From Thermincola carboxydiphila (lineage in GTDB: Bacteria; Bacillota; Thermincolia; Thermincolales; UBA2595): DNA of 64,000 nt. This document shows positions 18,223 through 27,965 of the stretch, in pieces. The stretch is from the NCBI GenBank assembly GCA_016841325.1, contig JAENZJ010000002.1:1-64000 (forward strand), written 5' to 3'. Position 1 is the stretch's first letter. Each line of letters opens with the position of its first letter. The notes under the pieces are model-generated. The model did no database searches. It was not told where the DNA came from and worked only from the letters and a program-made list of their open reading frames with translations. Made by a program: the position numbers and the translations under genes.

Positions 18223-18311
18223 AAGGTTTAAGGTATTTGGTGTAAATTGGTCTCTTTTCGTCCAGTATACACCGGACAGTTCTGCAAATGTACAGGAGGT
18301 CTGGATATTTT

Positions 18312-19109
18312 ATGTTGAAGGTAATAGTAGCCGGAGCTGCCGGCAGGATGGGGTGCGAAGTGGTTAAAGCCGTCCTTGGTGAAAATGACTTGTCTCTGGT
18401 CGGAGCAGTTGATATAACCAATCATGGAGAAGATATCGGTCTGCTGGCAGCCGGCAGACCCTGCGGGGTGCCGGTTACCGGCAATCTCGGCCGGGTTATC
18501 GAGGAGACGCAGGCAGAGGTTGTGGTGGATTTTACCACTCCGGAAAATATCAGGTCTAACCTTGATACTATTCTGACTCATCGCGTGCATGCCGTTATTG
18601 GGACAACAGGCCTTTCCGCGGAGGATATTGCTGACATCAACCAGAGCGCTGTTGAGGCCGGGATTGGTGTCGTCATAGCTCCCAACTTTGCTGTCGGGGC
18701 AGTTCTGATGATGAAATTTGCCGCAGAAGCGGCACGGTTTCTACCAAATGTTGAAATAATTGAATTACACCATGACCGGAAACTGGATGCCCCGTCAGGA
18801 ACGGCAATTAAGACAGCTGAACTGATAAAAGAGGGCAGGGATAAGTATCGCCAGGGGCATCCTGATGAACAGGAAAAAATTCAGGGTGTCAGGGGCGGTG
18901 AATATGATGGGATGAGAATTCACAGTGTCCGTCTTCCGGGATTGGTGGCCCACCAGGAAGTCATCTTTGGCGGGCTTGGCCAAACCCTGACCATAAGACA
19001 TGACTCCATCAGCAGGGAGTCATTTATGCCGGGAGTAATTCTGGCAGTAAGAAAAGTTGCAGACCTGAAAGGAGTGACTTATGGTCTGGAGAAACTATTA
19101 ACTGAATAA
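18312..19109 (+). CDS. dapB: 4-hydroxy-tetrahydrodipicolinate reductase
   Basis: Second committed step of the lysine/diaminopimelate pathway: reduces HTPA with NAD(P)H. The Rossmann loop GAAGRMG is at the N terminus, GTTGLS and APNFAVGAVL in the middle, and the catalytic signature ELHHDRKLDAPSGTA near residue 150. Length 265 is standard. The ATG at 18312 is chosen because AGGAGGT is eight bases ahead; the ATG at 18288 lacks a site. First gene of an operon shared with dipicolinate synthase, linking wall and spore-core synthesis. Confidence 0.95.
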   Translation: MLKVIVAGAAGRMGCEVVKAVLGENDLSLVGAVDITNHGEDIGLLAAGRPCGVPVTGNLGRVIEETQAEVVVDFTTPENIRSNLDTILTHRVHAVIGTTGLSAEDIADINQSAVEAGIGVVIAPNFAVGAVLMMKFAAEAARFLPNVEIIELHHDRKLDAPSGTAIKTAELIKEGRDKYRQGHPDEQEKIQGVRGGEYDGMRIHSVRLPGLVAHQEVIFGGLGQTLTIRHDSISRESFMPGVILAVRKVADLKGVTYGLEKLLTE

Positions 19110-19131
19110 GTGAAACCGGTTCTATACAAGC

Positions 19132-19184
19132 ACCTCCCTTTGTATCAATTCATATACTGTCAGTAGTTGGTGTACAAAGGAGGT
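19132..19184 (+). promoter_or_regulatory. Hairpin covering the dpaA Shine-Dalgarno
   Basis: ACCTCCCTTTGTA (19132-19144) pairs with TACAAAGGAGGT (19173-19184), an 11-12 bp stem with one bulged C and a 28-base loop. The 3' arm is the ribosome-binding site of dpaA itself. Folding would block initiation, so this looks like a translational switch inside the operon. Confidence 0.6.
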
Positions 19185-19190
19185 TGTTGC

Positions 19191-20117
19191 ATGAGTTCGA
19201 TACTCGCGGGAGTGCCCATAGCGGTCCTTGGAGGAGATGACCGGGAAGTTATCCTCGCTCCTCACCTGGCACAGCTGGGTGCTAACGTCAGAGTGGCCGG
19301 AATAACTAAATTTATTGGGGACAATCAGGTCCAATACTTTGAATCGGCAGAGGAGGCAGTGAAAGGCGCACGTTTTGTTATCCTGCCCATGCCGGGTATT
19401 GATGAAGAGGGCTATATAAGAGCCAGGTATGCAGAAAACAGCCTTAGCTTTAACAGGGATGTCACCGCATGCTGCAATGATGAATGCACTGTTATTGTTG
19501 GATTTGCCCGTCCGCTGCTTAAACAGCTAGTCTCTGAACGAGGCCTTGGTCTGGTGGAAATAGCAGAAATGGACGAAGTTGCCATTATGAATTCCATCCC
19601 CTCAGCTGAGGGGGCCGTTCAAATGGCTATGGAAGCTACTGATATTACTATTCATGGCAGCAATGTAACTGTACTTGGGTTTGGCAGGTGTGGCCAGACA
19701 CTTGCCCGGATGCTGTCTGCTCTGGGGGCAATAACCTCTGTAGCCGCCAGGAAGCCGGCAGACCTGGCCAGGATCAGCGAAATGGGAATGGAGGCCCTGA
19801 CCTACAGTCAGTTACCTCAATGTATTGAAAAAGCTGACATAATATTCAACACTGTGCCTTCTCTTGTATTGGATGAGTCCCTCCTTAGGAAAACAAAACC
19901 TGCAGTATATATCTGTGACATTGCTTCAGCACCGGGAGGTGTTGACTTTGACGCGGCAGAAAAACTGGGCAGGAAAGCAGAACTGGCTCCCGGCCTGCCG
20001 GGAAAAGTTGCCCCCCGTACTGCAGGGCTTATCCTGGCAAAAGTAATTCCGGACATAATTGTAAGCGAACTCGCCAACACTTCGTCTTTATCTTCTCAGG
20101 AAGAAGACAGAAGGTAG
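19191..20117 (+). CDS. dpaA: Dipicolinate synthase subunit A
   Basis: Makes dipicolinic acid in the mother cell for the spore core, together with DpaB. The 308-residue product has an N-terminal DpaA-specific region (VPIAVLGGDDREVILAPHL, then ILPMPG) and a C-terminal NAD-binding domain with VLGFGRCGQTLA near residue 160 and DIASAPGGVDF. It is spoVFA in Bacillus. The start is the ATG with AAAGGAGGTTGTTGC upstream, not the ATG at 19167. Fifteen bases to dpaB. Confidence 0.94.
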   Translation: MSSILAGVPIAVLGGDDREVILAPHLAQLGANVRVAGITKFIGDNQVQYFESAEEAVKGARFVILPMPGIDEEGYIRARYAENSLSFNRDVTACCNDECTVIVGFARPLLKQLVSERGLGLVEIAEMDEVAIMNSIPSAEGAVQMAMEATDITIHGSNVTVLGFGRCGQTLARMLSALGAITSVAARKPADLARISEMGMEALTYSQLPQCIEKADIIFNTVPSLVLDESLLRKTKPAVYICDIASAPGGVDFDAAEKLGRKAELAPGLPGKVAPRTAGLILAKVIPDIIVSELANTSSLSSQEEDRR

Positions 20118-20131
20118 TCGGGGGTGCTTTA

Positions 20132-20716
20132 ATGGAACTTAATGGTGTTAAAATAGGTTTTGCTGTTACAGGTTCACACTGTACTGTCAGAGAAGTCCTG
20201 AAACAAATACCCCGCCTGACTGAGCGTGGGGCAGAAGTATACCCGGTAATGTCACATACTGTTGATTGTATTGATACAAGGTTTGGTAAGGCAAGTGAAT
20301 GGAAGGAACTGCTGAAAGAAACAACCGGGCATGATATAATAAATACAATTGTAGATGCAGAACCGATCGGTCCGAATGCATTGTTTGACATAATGGTGGT
20401 TGCTCCGTGTACCGGTAATACTATGGCCAAACTGGTCAACGGTATTACTGATACTCCTGTCTTAATGGCAATAAAGGCCCATTTACGCAACCAGAGGCCG
20501 GTGGTTATGGGAATATCAACAAACGACGGACTGGGAATCAATGCCAAGAATATCGGTTTATTGCTGAATATGAAAAATATTTACATGGTTCCTTTCGGAC
20601 AGGATAACCCTCAGGTAAAGGCTAATTCTTTAGTGGCAAACATGTCACTGTTAGCGGATACCGTTAAATCAGCTCTGCAGGGAAAACAAATTCAGCCGGT
20701 AATTATCCAGTATTAA
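20132..20716 (+). CDS. dpaB: Dipicolinate synthase subunit B (flavoprotein fold)
   Basis: Second subunit of dipicolinate synthase (spoVFB). A 194-residue flavoprotein of the HFCD family: IGFAVTGSHCTV at the N terminus, VVAPCTGNTMAKLVNGITDTP in the middle (20 residues at most quoted here in parts), and ISTNDGLG. It shares the operon with dpaA, and the pair is diagnostic of endospore formation. ATG follows GTCGGGGGTGC. Confidence 0.94.
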   Translation: MELNGVKIGFAVTGSHCTVREVLKQIPRLTERGAEVYPVMSHTVDCIDTRFGKASEWKELLKETTGHDIINTIVDAEPIGPNALFDIMVVAPCTGNTMAKLVNGITDTPVLMAIKAHLRNQRPVVMGISTNDGLGINAKNIGLLLNMKNIYMVPFGQDNPQVKANSLVANMSLLADTVKSALQGKQIQPVIIQY

Positions 20717-20811
20717 GAGAAGCAACTAAAGGGGATTGATGTGCCGGGTGTAATGGCCTTATTCGTCGGTGTGAACAAGATTATATATATTCAATTTACG
20801 GAGGGATATTT

Positions 20812-21825
20812 GTGAAAAAGATTAATGTAGCGGTCGTAGGCGCCACCGGCGCGGTTGGACAAGAATTATTGAAGATTCTCCGGGAAAGGAAGTTTCCTGT
20901 CGGGGGCCTCAAACTTCTTGCCACTGAAAGGTCAGCTGGTACCAAAATAAATTGGGAAGGCCAGGACTATACTGTAGAGGTTACCAGAAACGAGGCTTTT
21001 GACGGTGTTGATATCGCCCTTTTTGCCGGGGGCTCGGCCAGCAAGGAGTACGCCAGGGAAGCTGCCAAGAGAGGGGCTGTGGTTATAGACAACAGCAGTG
21101 CCTTCAGGATGGAACCTGATGTACCGCTGGTGGTACCTGAAGTGAATCCGGAGGATGTCAAACTTCATAAGGGTATTATTGCAAACCCCAACTGTTCAAC
21201 AATAATAATGGTAGTTCCCCTCAAGGTACTTCATGATGCGGCCAGGATCAAAAGGGTTGTCGTCTCAACATACCAGGCTGTATCAGGGGCAGGTAAGGAA
21301 GCCATTGATGAACTGGCTGCTCAGGTAAAAATGTTTGCTGAAGGCAGAAATGATATCAACCCCGAAGTTTTTCCCTACCAGATTGCTTTTAACCTGATTC
21401 CCCACATAGACGTTTTTTCGGAAATGGATTACACCAAAGAAGAATGGAAGATGGTCAAAGAGACCAAAAAAATCATGCATGATGAAAGTATCGAGATTAC
21501 TGCAACAACAGTAAGGGTTCCCGTGTTCAGGAGTCATTCGGAGTCTGTTAATATTGAAACAGAGCTCAGGATTACAGCTGCTGAAGCGAGGGAAATACTA
21601 TCCAAAGCTCCCGGAATCATCGTTCAGGATAACCCCGGGAAAAAGGAATATCCCATGCCTCTGTATACCTCTGACCGGGATGAGGTTTTTGTCGGGCGTA
21701 TCAGGGAAGATAATTCAATTGCCAACGGCCTGAACATGTGGGTAGTGTCTGACCAGTTGCGTAAAGGCGCTGCCACTAACGCTGTCCAGATAGCGGAACT
21801 GGTGGTAAAATACGGGTGCTTTTAG
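20812..21825 (+). CDS. asd: Aspartate-semialdehyde dehydrogenase
   Basis: Reduces aspartyl phosphate to aspartate semialdehyde, the branch point to lysine/dipicolinate and threonine. VVGATGAVGQELL nucleotide loop at the N terminus; the catalytic Cys is in NPNCSTIIM (about residue 129); RVPVFRSHSESVNIE contains the active-site His/Arg region. Length 337. GTG start behind GGAGGGATATTT. The stop lies inside a 13-bp duplication that also carries the dapG ribosome-binding site. Confidence 0.96.
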   Translation: MKKINVAVVGATGAVGQELLKILRERKFPVGGLKLLATERSAGTKINWEGQDYTVEVTRNEAFDGVDIALFAGGSASKEYAREAAKRGAVVIDNSSAFRMEPDVPLVVPEVNPEDVKLHKGIIANPNCSTIIMVVPLKVLHDAARIKRVVVSTYQAVSGAGKEAIDELAAQVKMFAEGRNDINPEVFPYQIAFNLIPHIDVFSEMDYTKEEWKMVKETKKIMHDESIEITATTVRVPVFRSHSESVNIETELRITAAEAREILSKAPGIIVQDNPGKKEYPMPLYTSDRDEVFVGRIREDNSIANGLNMWVVSDQLRKGAATNAVQIAELVVKYGCF

Positions 21826-21842
21826 GAGATGCTTTTAGGAGA
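21817..21842 (+). repeat. 13-bp tandem duplication at the asd-dapG junction
   Basis: TGCTTTTAGGAGA is present twice head to tail. Copy 1 contains the asd stop codon and an AGGAG that would serve an ATG at 21829; copy 2 carries the AGGAG that serves the ATG at 21850. Two overlapping initiation sites for the same frame result. Confidence 0.8.
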
Positions 21843-21849
21843 TGAGTGC

Positions 21850-23067
21850 ATGAAATACCTTGTACAAAAGTTTGGCGGGACATCATTGGTTACTCATGAG
21901 CTAAGGGAACAGGTGGCCCGTAAGATAATTGCTGCCAAAAATGAGGGATATACCCCTGTTGTAGTTGTTTCTGCCATGGGACGGCAGGGTGACCCCTATG
22001 CTACTGATACCCTGGTAAAGTTTGTTGAGGGTATTAATTCTTCAATCTCACCAGATGCTTTGGATAATCTGATGGCCTGTGGTGAAATCATCTCAGGTGT
22101 GACCATGGTGGCTACCCTTGAGGGTCTCGGACAGAAGGCTGTCTTTCTGACCGGGGGCCAGGCAGGGATTATTACAGACAACGGGCATACAGATGCCCAT
22201 ATAATTAAAGTTGACCCCAAACTTATTCATCAATATGCTTCTGAAGGAGTTATTGTTATTGTGGCCGGTTTTCAGGGGCAGACAGAAAACGGGAAGATTA
22301 CAACCCTGGGGCGCGGTGGCAGTGATACTACTGCGGCAGCTCTGGGAGTTGCCCTGAATGCCGAAGCCATCGATATCTATACAGATGTGGACGGAATTAT
22401 GACCGCTGATCCCCGGATAGTTGAGAATGCCAGGACCCTGGATGAGATTACGTACAACGAAATTTGTCAGCTGGCCCACGAAGGGGCGAAGGTTATTCAT
22501 CCCCGGGCAGTGGAAATTGCGATGCAGAAAAATATTCCTATCAGGGTTAAGTGCACTTTTTCCGATGCCCCGGGAACTCTGGTCACCGCTTCCCTTGACA
22601 AACGGGTTGAAATCAAGCGTGACCGTATTATCTCGGGGATAACCCATATCCCCAATGTAACCCAGATAGAGGTTACCACATCTGAGTTTCCATCATCAGA
22701 ACACCCGCAGCTTAAAATATTTAAGGCCATGGCAGATGCCGGAATCAGTGTGGACTTTATCAATATACATCCTGATGTAGTTATCTACACAGTAAAAGAT
22801 GATGTAGCACCTAAAGCGGTTGCTATTCTGGAAGATATGGGGTTCTTGCCGATTGTGACTCCAAAATGTGCCAAGGTTTCCGCTGTAGGCGCCGGAATGG
22901 CGGGAGTTCCGGGAGTTATGGCCAGTATTATCGAAGCCCTGGTGGCTGAAGATATCCGGATACTCCAGACAGCGGATTCCCACTCCACAATCTGGTGCCT
23001 GGTAAAACAGGAGGAAATGGAAAAAGCTATTAGAGCCCTGCATAATTATTTTGCATTGGGCCAATAA
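21850..23067 (+). CDS. dapG: Aspartate kinase (DapG-like)
   Basis: Phosphorylates aspartate, the first step of the pathway. The N-terminal kinase domain shows KFGGTS (6-11), [20 protein letters not shown] and [12 protein letters not shown]; two ACT domains follow from about residue 265 for feedback control. Position between asd and dapA identifies it as the DapG (diaminopimelate-regulated) type by analogy to B. subtilis. The start is the ATG eight bases after the second AGGAG; an in-frame ATG at 21829 would add seven residues. Confidence 0.94.
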   Translation: MKYLVQKFGGTSLVTHELREQVARKIIAAKNEGYTPVVVVSAMGRQGDPYATDTLVKFVEGINSSISPDALDNLMACGEIISGVTMVATLEGLGQKAVFLTGGQAGIITDNGHTDAHIIKVDPKLIHQYASEGVIVIVAGFQGQTENGKITTLGRGGSDTTAAALGVALNAEAIDIYTDVDGIMTADPRIVENARTLDEITYNEICQLAHEGAKVIHPRAVEIAMQKNIPIRVKCTFSDAPGTLVTASLDKRVEIKRDRIISGITHIPNVTQIEVTTSEFPSSEHPQLKIFKAMADAGISVDFINIHPDVVIYTVKDDVAPKAVAILEDMGFLPIVTPKCAKVSAVGAGMAGVPGVMASIIEALVAEDIRILQTADSHSTIWCLVKQEEMEKAIRALHNYFALGQ

Positions 23068-23089
23068 GTATAGTATGGAGGTTAGAAAA

Positions 23090-23989
23090 GTGGTGAAAGA
23101 CTTTGGACGCGTGCTGACTGCCATGGTGACCCCCTTTGACTCCAGACTGGAAGTTGATTACGGGCAGGCCAGGAAGTTAGCCGCATATTTGGTAGCTAAC
23201 GGTTCCGACGGTATAGTAGTGGCCGGAACCACCGGTGAGTCACCTACACTTACCAGAGAAGAAAAGATCAGGTTGTTTGAGGCCGTCGTTGATGAAGTAG
23301 GCGGTAGGGCCAGGGTAATTGCCGGGACCGGGTCAAATGTTACCTCTGATTCAGTTTCGTTAACCAGGGAAGCAGAAAAGATTGGTGTCGACGGTGCCAT
23401 GTTGGTTACACCATATTACAATAAACCACCCCAGAGGGGGCTTTATCACCATTTCAGGACAGTGGCCGAAGCCACTGACCTGCCGTTAATGCTTTACAAT
23501 GTCCCGGGAAGAACTTCATCACACCTGCTGCCGGACACGATTGCCGAACTGGCAAAGGTTGAAAATATTGTCGCAGTTAAAGAGGCTTCCGGAAGCCTGG
23601 TCCTGGCAGGTGAAATCAGGCGGAAAACCCCTGATGATTTCCTAATGTACTGTGGTGAAGATGCAGTAACCTTACCGATACTGAGTGTGGGCGGACACGG
23701 AGTTGTCAGTGTTGTTGCCCACATTGTGGGAAATGAACTGCAGGCAATGGTCAGGGCATTCCTGGCCGGCGATATTGATACTGCCAGAAAAATTCACCTG
23801 GACCTTATCCCTGTATTTGAGACTATGTTTATTACAACAAACCCGATTCCCGTGAAGACAGCCATGAACCTGTTGGGTTTTGCAGCTGGCGGGCTCAGAC
23901 CTCCCTTGGTTGCAGCAACCGGTGAGGAGACAGAGGCTGTCAGGAATTTGCTGAAAAAATATAACAAAATTGAACCTGACGGGGTTTAA
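23090..23989 (+). CDS. dapA: 4-hydroxy-tetrahydrodipicolinate synthase
   Basis: Condenses pyruvate with aspartate semialdehyde. TIM barrel with the GTTGESPTL motif, MLYNVPGRT (catalytic Tyr) and the Schiff-base Lys in IVAVKEASG near residue 163. About 300 residues. GGAGGT at 23077-23082 points to the GTG pair at 23090/23093; the frame also contains an ATG at 23075 that overlaps this Shine-Dalgarno and is unlikely to be used. Last gene of the operon; a hairpin follows. Confidence 0.95.
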   Translation: MVKDFGRVLTAMVTPFDSRLEVDYGQARKLAAYLVANGSDGIVVAGTTGESPTLTREEKIRLFEAVVDEVGGRARVIAGTGSNVTSDSVSLTREAEKIGVDGAMLVTPYYNKPPQRGLYHHFRTVAEATDLPLMLYNVPGRTSSHLLPDTIAELAKVENIVAVKEASGSLVLAGEIRRKTPDDFLMYCGEDAVTLPILSVGGHGVVSVVAHIVGNELQAMVRAFLAGDIDTARKIHLDLIPVFETMFITTNPIPVKTAMNLLGFAAGGLRPPLVAATGEETEAVRNLLKKYNKIEPDGV

Positions 23990-24030
23990 TACTGGAAAAA
24001 TTTCTGTTAAAATAAATATGGTAAATCATA

Positions 24031-24072
24031 CCCAAATTCTCTCAGTAGTAAATGAGAGGGTTTGGGTTAATT
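24031..24072 (+). terminator. Terminator of the lysine/dipicolinate operon
   Basis: CCCAAATTCTCTCA pairs with TGAGAGGGTTTGGG over 14 bp with two G-U pairs and an 8-base loop, then TTAATTTATT. The stem is strong; the U tract is interrupted. Confidence 0.7.
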
Positions 24073-24099
24073 TATTAAAAAAAAGGGAGAATAACAGTC

Positions 24100-25944
24100 A
24101 TGGAAAATGAACACATGTTTTATTCCCTGTTGATAATCATTCTGGCAGCTTTTGTGGTCCCCTTCATAACAAGCCATGTCAGGTTTGTCAGGCTCCCTGT
24201 GGTCATAGGTGAAATCATTGCAGGTCTGGTCCTGGGGGTGAGCGGCTTCAATCTTATTGAAACCGGGCCGCTCCTGGACTTCCTGTCAGCATTTGGATTC
24301 ACCTACCTGATGTTCCTGTCAGGCCTGGAAATCGACTTTCAAACCCTGGCCCTGGCCCTGAGGAGGAAAAAAAGCGCTGGGGCAAATCCGGTAGTCCTGG
24401 CTTTTGGGACCTTTGGACTGACCCTTTTTTTGTCATTTTTGATCTCCATGGGCTTAACTGAACTTGGCTTTATCAGGAGTCCCTGGCTGGTGACCCTGGT
24501 CCTGTCAACCACCTCCCTGGGTATTGTTGTCCCGGTGCTTAAGGAAAAGGGCATTATAAATACTTCTTTTGGACAGACCATACTCCTTTCCGCACTGATA
24601 GCAGATTTTCTGACCATGCTTCTGATAACTGTTGTTGTACTGATGCTTACCTCCGGTCAGCTAAAAGACATACTCCTGATATTGTTCCTATTCCTGGCTT
24701 TCTTTATTTTCTATAAACTGGCCAACATCCTAAACAGTCTGCAGGTAGTCAAAAAACTTGCTGATGCCACTTCCCAGATCAGGGTCAGGGGCTCTTTTGC
24801 CCTGATACTTATCTTTGTGGTATTTTCTGAGTACCTGGGTTCTGAGGCTATCCTGGGGGCTTTTCTTGCCGGGGCCATTGTCTCCCTGGTTTCTGAGAAA
24901 AGGGAAGAAGCCTTCATCCTGAAACTGGAAGGAATCGGATATGGCTTTTTTATTCCCATCTTTTTTGTTATGGTGGGAGCAACCTTTAATATAGCCGAGG
25001 CAGCTAAAAGCGACACCTTTCTGATCCTGCTGCCACTGCTGATTACTGCATTATACCTGGTTAAGATAGTTCCTGCTCTCCTTTTCAGGCTGGTATTTTC
25101 CGCCAGGGAAGCACTGAGCGCCGGTTTCCTGCTCTCTTCACGGCTGAGCCTGATTATAGCTGCAGCAGCTGTCGGCCTCAGACTTGGTGAAATTTCGGAG
25201 AACACCAATGGGGCAATTATATTGTCAGCAATTGTCACCTGCCTGGTATCTCCTCTTTTATTTGAAAAGTTTGCTCCCGAAAAGAGTGACCGGCAAAGGC
25301 GGGTTATTATTATCGGGGCTTCAGATACCTCTATACTCCTGGGGGAACGGTTGGTAAAAAACGGTGAATCTGTTACGGTTATAGATATTGGAGCCAAACA
25401 GAGGGCAAAAGCCAAGGTAGCCGGGTTAGATGTCCTTCATGCTGATGCAGCTACAGTAGAGGGACTGAGGGCTGCCGGGATTTCAGCTGAAGACACAATC
25501 GTAGTTACTACCGGTAGTGATGATATAAATCTCAGGATCTGCCGGACCGTTGTTGCGGAATTTGGTGTGAAGGGAGTTATTTCTGTTGTTAACAACAGCC
25601 TTAATACCAGGGAGTTTAGGGACATGGGTGTGAGGATTGTCAGCCCTGCCTTTTCAACCCTTATAGTCCTGGAGAACCTGGTTATCCACCCGGCCGCATT
25701 CTCACTGGTGACCGAAGGTGAAGATAACCTGTTGGTAGAAGAGGCTGTACTGACAAATGCCGCTTTTGTCAATCAGCGGCTGAGGGATATCAGGCTCCCC
25801 GGAGACACCCTGATTATGTCCATATCCCGAAATGGTGAGAACATTATCCCACACGGGAATACCGTCCTGGAGAAGGGTGACCTGATTATGTTTGTCGGCA
25901 GCAGGGAATCGGTGTACAAGACCATGACCTTAATTGAACAGTAA
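24100..25944 (+). CDS. Kef-type cation:proton antiporter (CPA2) with RCK domains
   Basis: A 614-residue membrane transporter. Residues 1-385 form about twelve helices of the Na+/H+ exchanger fold (VIGEIIAGLVLG, FGFTYLMFLSGLEID, EAILGAFLAGAIVS). Residues 405-520 are a TrkA-N/RCK domain (VIIIGASDTSILLGERL, DADAATVEGL-like stretch) and 535-614 a TrkA-C domain ending DLIMFVGS. Such proteins move K+ or Na+ against H+ under ligand control. ATG behind AAAAGGGAGAATAACAGTC. Its ion and regulator cannot be read from sequence. Confidence 0.9.
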   Translation: MENEHMFYSLLIIILAAFVVPFITSHVRFVRLPVVIGEIIAGLVLGVSGFNLIETGPLLDFLSAFGFTYLMFLSGLEIDFQTLALALRRKKSAGANPVVLAFGTFGLTLFLSFLISMGLTELGFIRSPWLVTLVLSTTSLGIVVPVLKEKGIINTSFGQTILLSALIADFLTMLLITVVVLMLTSGQLKDILLILFLFLAFFIFYKLANILNSLQVVKKLADATSQIRVRGSFALILIFVVFSEYLGSEAILGAFLAGAIVSLVSEKREEAFILKLEGIGYGFFIPIFFVMVGATFNIAEAAKSDTFLILLPLLITALYLVKIVPALLFRLVFSAREALSAGFLLSSRLSLIIAAAAVGLRLGEISENTNGAIILSAIVTCLVSPLLFEKFAPEKSDRQRRVIIIGASDTSILLGERLVKNGESVTVIDIGAKQRAKAKVAGLDVLHADAATVEGLRAAGISAEDTIVVTTGSDDINLRICRTVVAEFGVKGVISVVNNSLNTREFRDMGVRIVSPAFSTLIVLENLVIHPAAFSLVTEGEDNLLVEEAVLTNAAFVNQRLRDIRLPGDTLIMSISRNGENIIPHGNTVLEKGDLIMFVGSRESVYKTMTLIEQ

Positions 25945-26023
25945 ACTCTATTGTATTTTTGGAACTGAAGATGTCTATAATATTAGTGGATTATCCAAGC
26001 TGTTGCGGGTAAAAACATAACTC

Positions 26024-26052
26024 TTGTGAAGCAATAGGAAATACTGTATAAT
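26024..26052 (+). promoter_or_regulatory. SigA-type promoter for the RNase J gene
   Basis: TTGTGA, 17-base spacer, perfect TATAAT, about 150 bases upstream of the start; the 259-base gap between the antiporter and this gene holds no other feature seen. Confidence 0.5.
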
Positions 26053-26203
26053 ATTTTCAGGTGTTTATGGGCGGCTATTTTTTTAGTAACCTGAGAGTCG
26101 GGCGGACAAAAACCAATATTTTTCTCCTGCTTCTCCTGGTTTTCTCAATTATTTATCTACTACCGGATTTAGCTTAGTTTTTTTGTTTTCAGGAGGTGTA
26201 GGA

Positions 26204-27868
26204 ATGGCAAGAGATGCGAAATTATCGTTAATCCCCCTTGGAGGAATGGGGGAAATCGGAAAAAACATGATGGTTGTGAAGTACGGAGAAAATATTTTGG
26301 TTGTTGACTCAGGTTTAATGTTTCCTGAAGAAGAGATGCTGGGGATTGATATCGTAATCCCGGATATCACTTATCTTCTGGAAAACAAGGATATCGTGAG
26401 GGGAATAGTACTGACCCATGGTCATGAGGACCATATCGGGGCACTTCCTTATGTGCTCAGGAGAATAAATGTACCGGTATATGGGACAAAACTGACACTT
26501 GGTCTGTTGCAGGGAAAACTTAAAGAAAACAATGTTGCCGGCGGTGTATCACTAAACACGGTGAAACCCAGGGATGTTGTGGATATTGGCCCTTTCAAAG
26601 TCGAGTTTATCAGGGTTAGCCACAGTATTCCGGATGCCGTTGCCATTGCGATACATACCCCAATAGGCACAGTGCTTCATACCGGAGACTTTAAGTTTGA
26701 CCAGACGCCTGTGGACGGACAGATCACGGATTTTCAGAAGTTTGCCGAACTGGGACAAAAGGGAGTCCTCGTGTTGCTGTCAGACAGTACCAATGTAGAA
26801 CGGCCGGGGCATACCATGTCTGAAAAAGTGGTGGGCACTACCTTTGATGAGACATTCAGGGCGGCTCCGGGAAGGATAATTGTAGCCTCGTTTGCCTCAA
26901 ATGTGCACCGTCTGCAGCAGGCTATTGCCACCGCTTTTAAGTATGACAGGAAAGTGGCTATTGCCGGCCGCAGCATGGTAAATGTGGTTACAATTGCTTC
27001 AGAGCTGGGTTACATTAATTTCCCCAAAGAACTGTTTGTTGAGCTGGATGAGATTAATCGTTTACCGGCACATAAAGTAACTGTTTTAACTACCGGAAGT
27101 CAGGGTGAACCGATGTCGGCTTTGACTAGAATGGCGATGAGTGACCACCGCCAGGTAGAAATCATCCCGGGAGATACGGTGATTATCTCTGCCACCCCTA
27201 TCCCGGGAAATGAAAAACTGGTCGCCCGAACCATAGACCACCTCTTTAAACAGGGAGCAGATGTAATTTACGAATCCTTTTCTGGAATCCATGTATCCGG
27301 TCACCCCAGCCAGGAAGAGCTTAAGATGATGATGAACCTGGTGAAACCGAAGTTTTTTGTACCGGTCCACGGGGAATACAGGCACCTGATCAGGCATGCC
27401 AACCTGGCTGCAGAGATAGGGATACCGCGCAGCAATATTTTTGTGGTTGAGAACGGACAGGTCCTGGAATTTAAAAGGAACTCCGCACGGCTGAATGGCC
27501 GGGTAACAGCAGGAAGAGTCCTTGTTGACGGGCTGGGGGTAGGTGATGTGGGCAATATTGTCCTGCGTGACCGTAAACAGCTCTCCCAGGATGGTATATT
27601 GATAGTTGTTGTTACCATTGACAAGGAGAGCGGTACCGTAGTAGCCGGTCCGGATATTGTTTCCCGGGGATTTGTCTACGTACGTGAATCAGAACAACTG
27701 ATTGAAGATGCAAAGGAGAAGGTAAAGCAGGCTCTCGAAAAATGTGAGGAAAAAGGAATCACTGAATGGGCTTCAATCAAGTCTAATGTGAGGGATGCCA
27801 CAAGTAAATACCTGTATGAGAAAACCAGAAGAAGACCGATGATATTACCAATCATCATGGAAGTTTAA
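26204..27868 (+). CDS. rnj: Ribonuclease J
   Basis: Metallo-beta-lactamase/beta-CASP RNase with endo- and 5'-exonuclease activity, central to mRNA turnover in Firmicutes. Zinc motif THGHEDHIG near residue 70, later HTGDF, the beta-CASP SDSTN and ASFASNVHR, SGHPSQEE and VPVHGEYRH, then the C-terminal dimerisation domain. 554 residues from ATG 26204, which has AGGAGG seven bases ahead; the frame extends to 26183 without a ribosome-binding site. Its place between dapA and tepA matches B. subtilis rnjB (ymfA). Confidence 0.95.
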   Translation: MARDAKLSLIPLGGMGEIGKNMMVVKYGENILVVDSGLMFPEEEMLGIDIVIPDITYLLENKDIVRGIVLTHGHEDHIGALPYVLRRINVPVYGTKLTLGLLQGKLKENNVAGGVSLNTVKPRDVVDIGPFKVEFIRVSHSIPDAVAIAIHTPIGTVLHTGDFKFDQTPVDGQITDFQKFAELGQKGVLVLLSDSTNVERPGHTMSEKVVGTTFDETFRAAPGRIIVASFASNVHRLQQAIATAFKYDRKVAIAGRSMVNVVTIASELGYINFPKELFVELDEINRLPAHKVTVLTTGSQGEPMSALTRMAMSDHRQVEIIPGDTVIISATPIPGNEKLVARTIDHLFKQGADVIYESFSGIHVSGHPSQEELKMMMNLVKPKFFVPVHGEYRHLIRHANLAAEIGIPRSNIFVVENGQVLEFKRNSARLNGRVTAGRVLVDGLGVGDVGNIVLRDRKQLSQDGILIVVVTIDKESGTVVAGPDIVSRGFVYVRESEQLIEDAKEKVKQALEKCEEKGITEWASIKSNVRDATSKYLYEKTRRRPMILPIIMEV

Positions 27869-27902
27869 TACGGTGAGTTTCAGGTGAAATTCACAAAAGC
27901 TG

Positions 27903-27928
27903 AAAGCCGCAGTTAATGCGGCTTTTTT
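27903..27928 (+). terminator. Rho-independent terminator of RNase J gene
   Basis: AAGCCGCA-GTTAA-TGCGGCTT followed by further Ts. Confidence 0.88.
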
Positions 27929-27965
27929 GGCAAATAGGAATGTATAAATTTTATCCTATCTGCAT

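Noticed and set aside
18101-18311. Lysine riboswitch upstream of dapB
   Set aside because: No conserved lysine-riboswitch core was recognised in the ~200 bases; only short hairpins.
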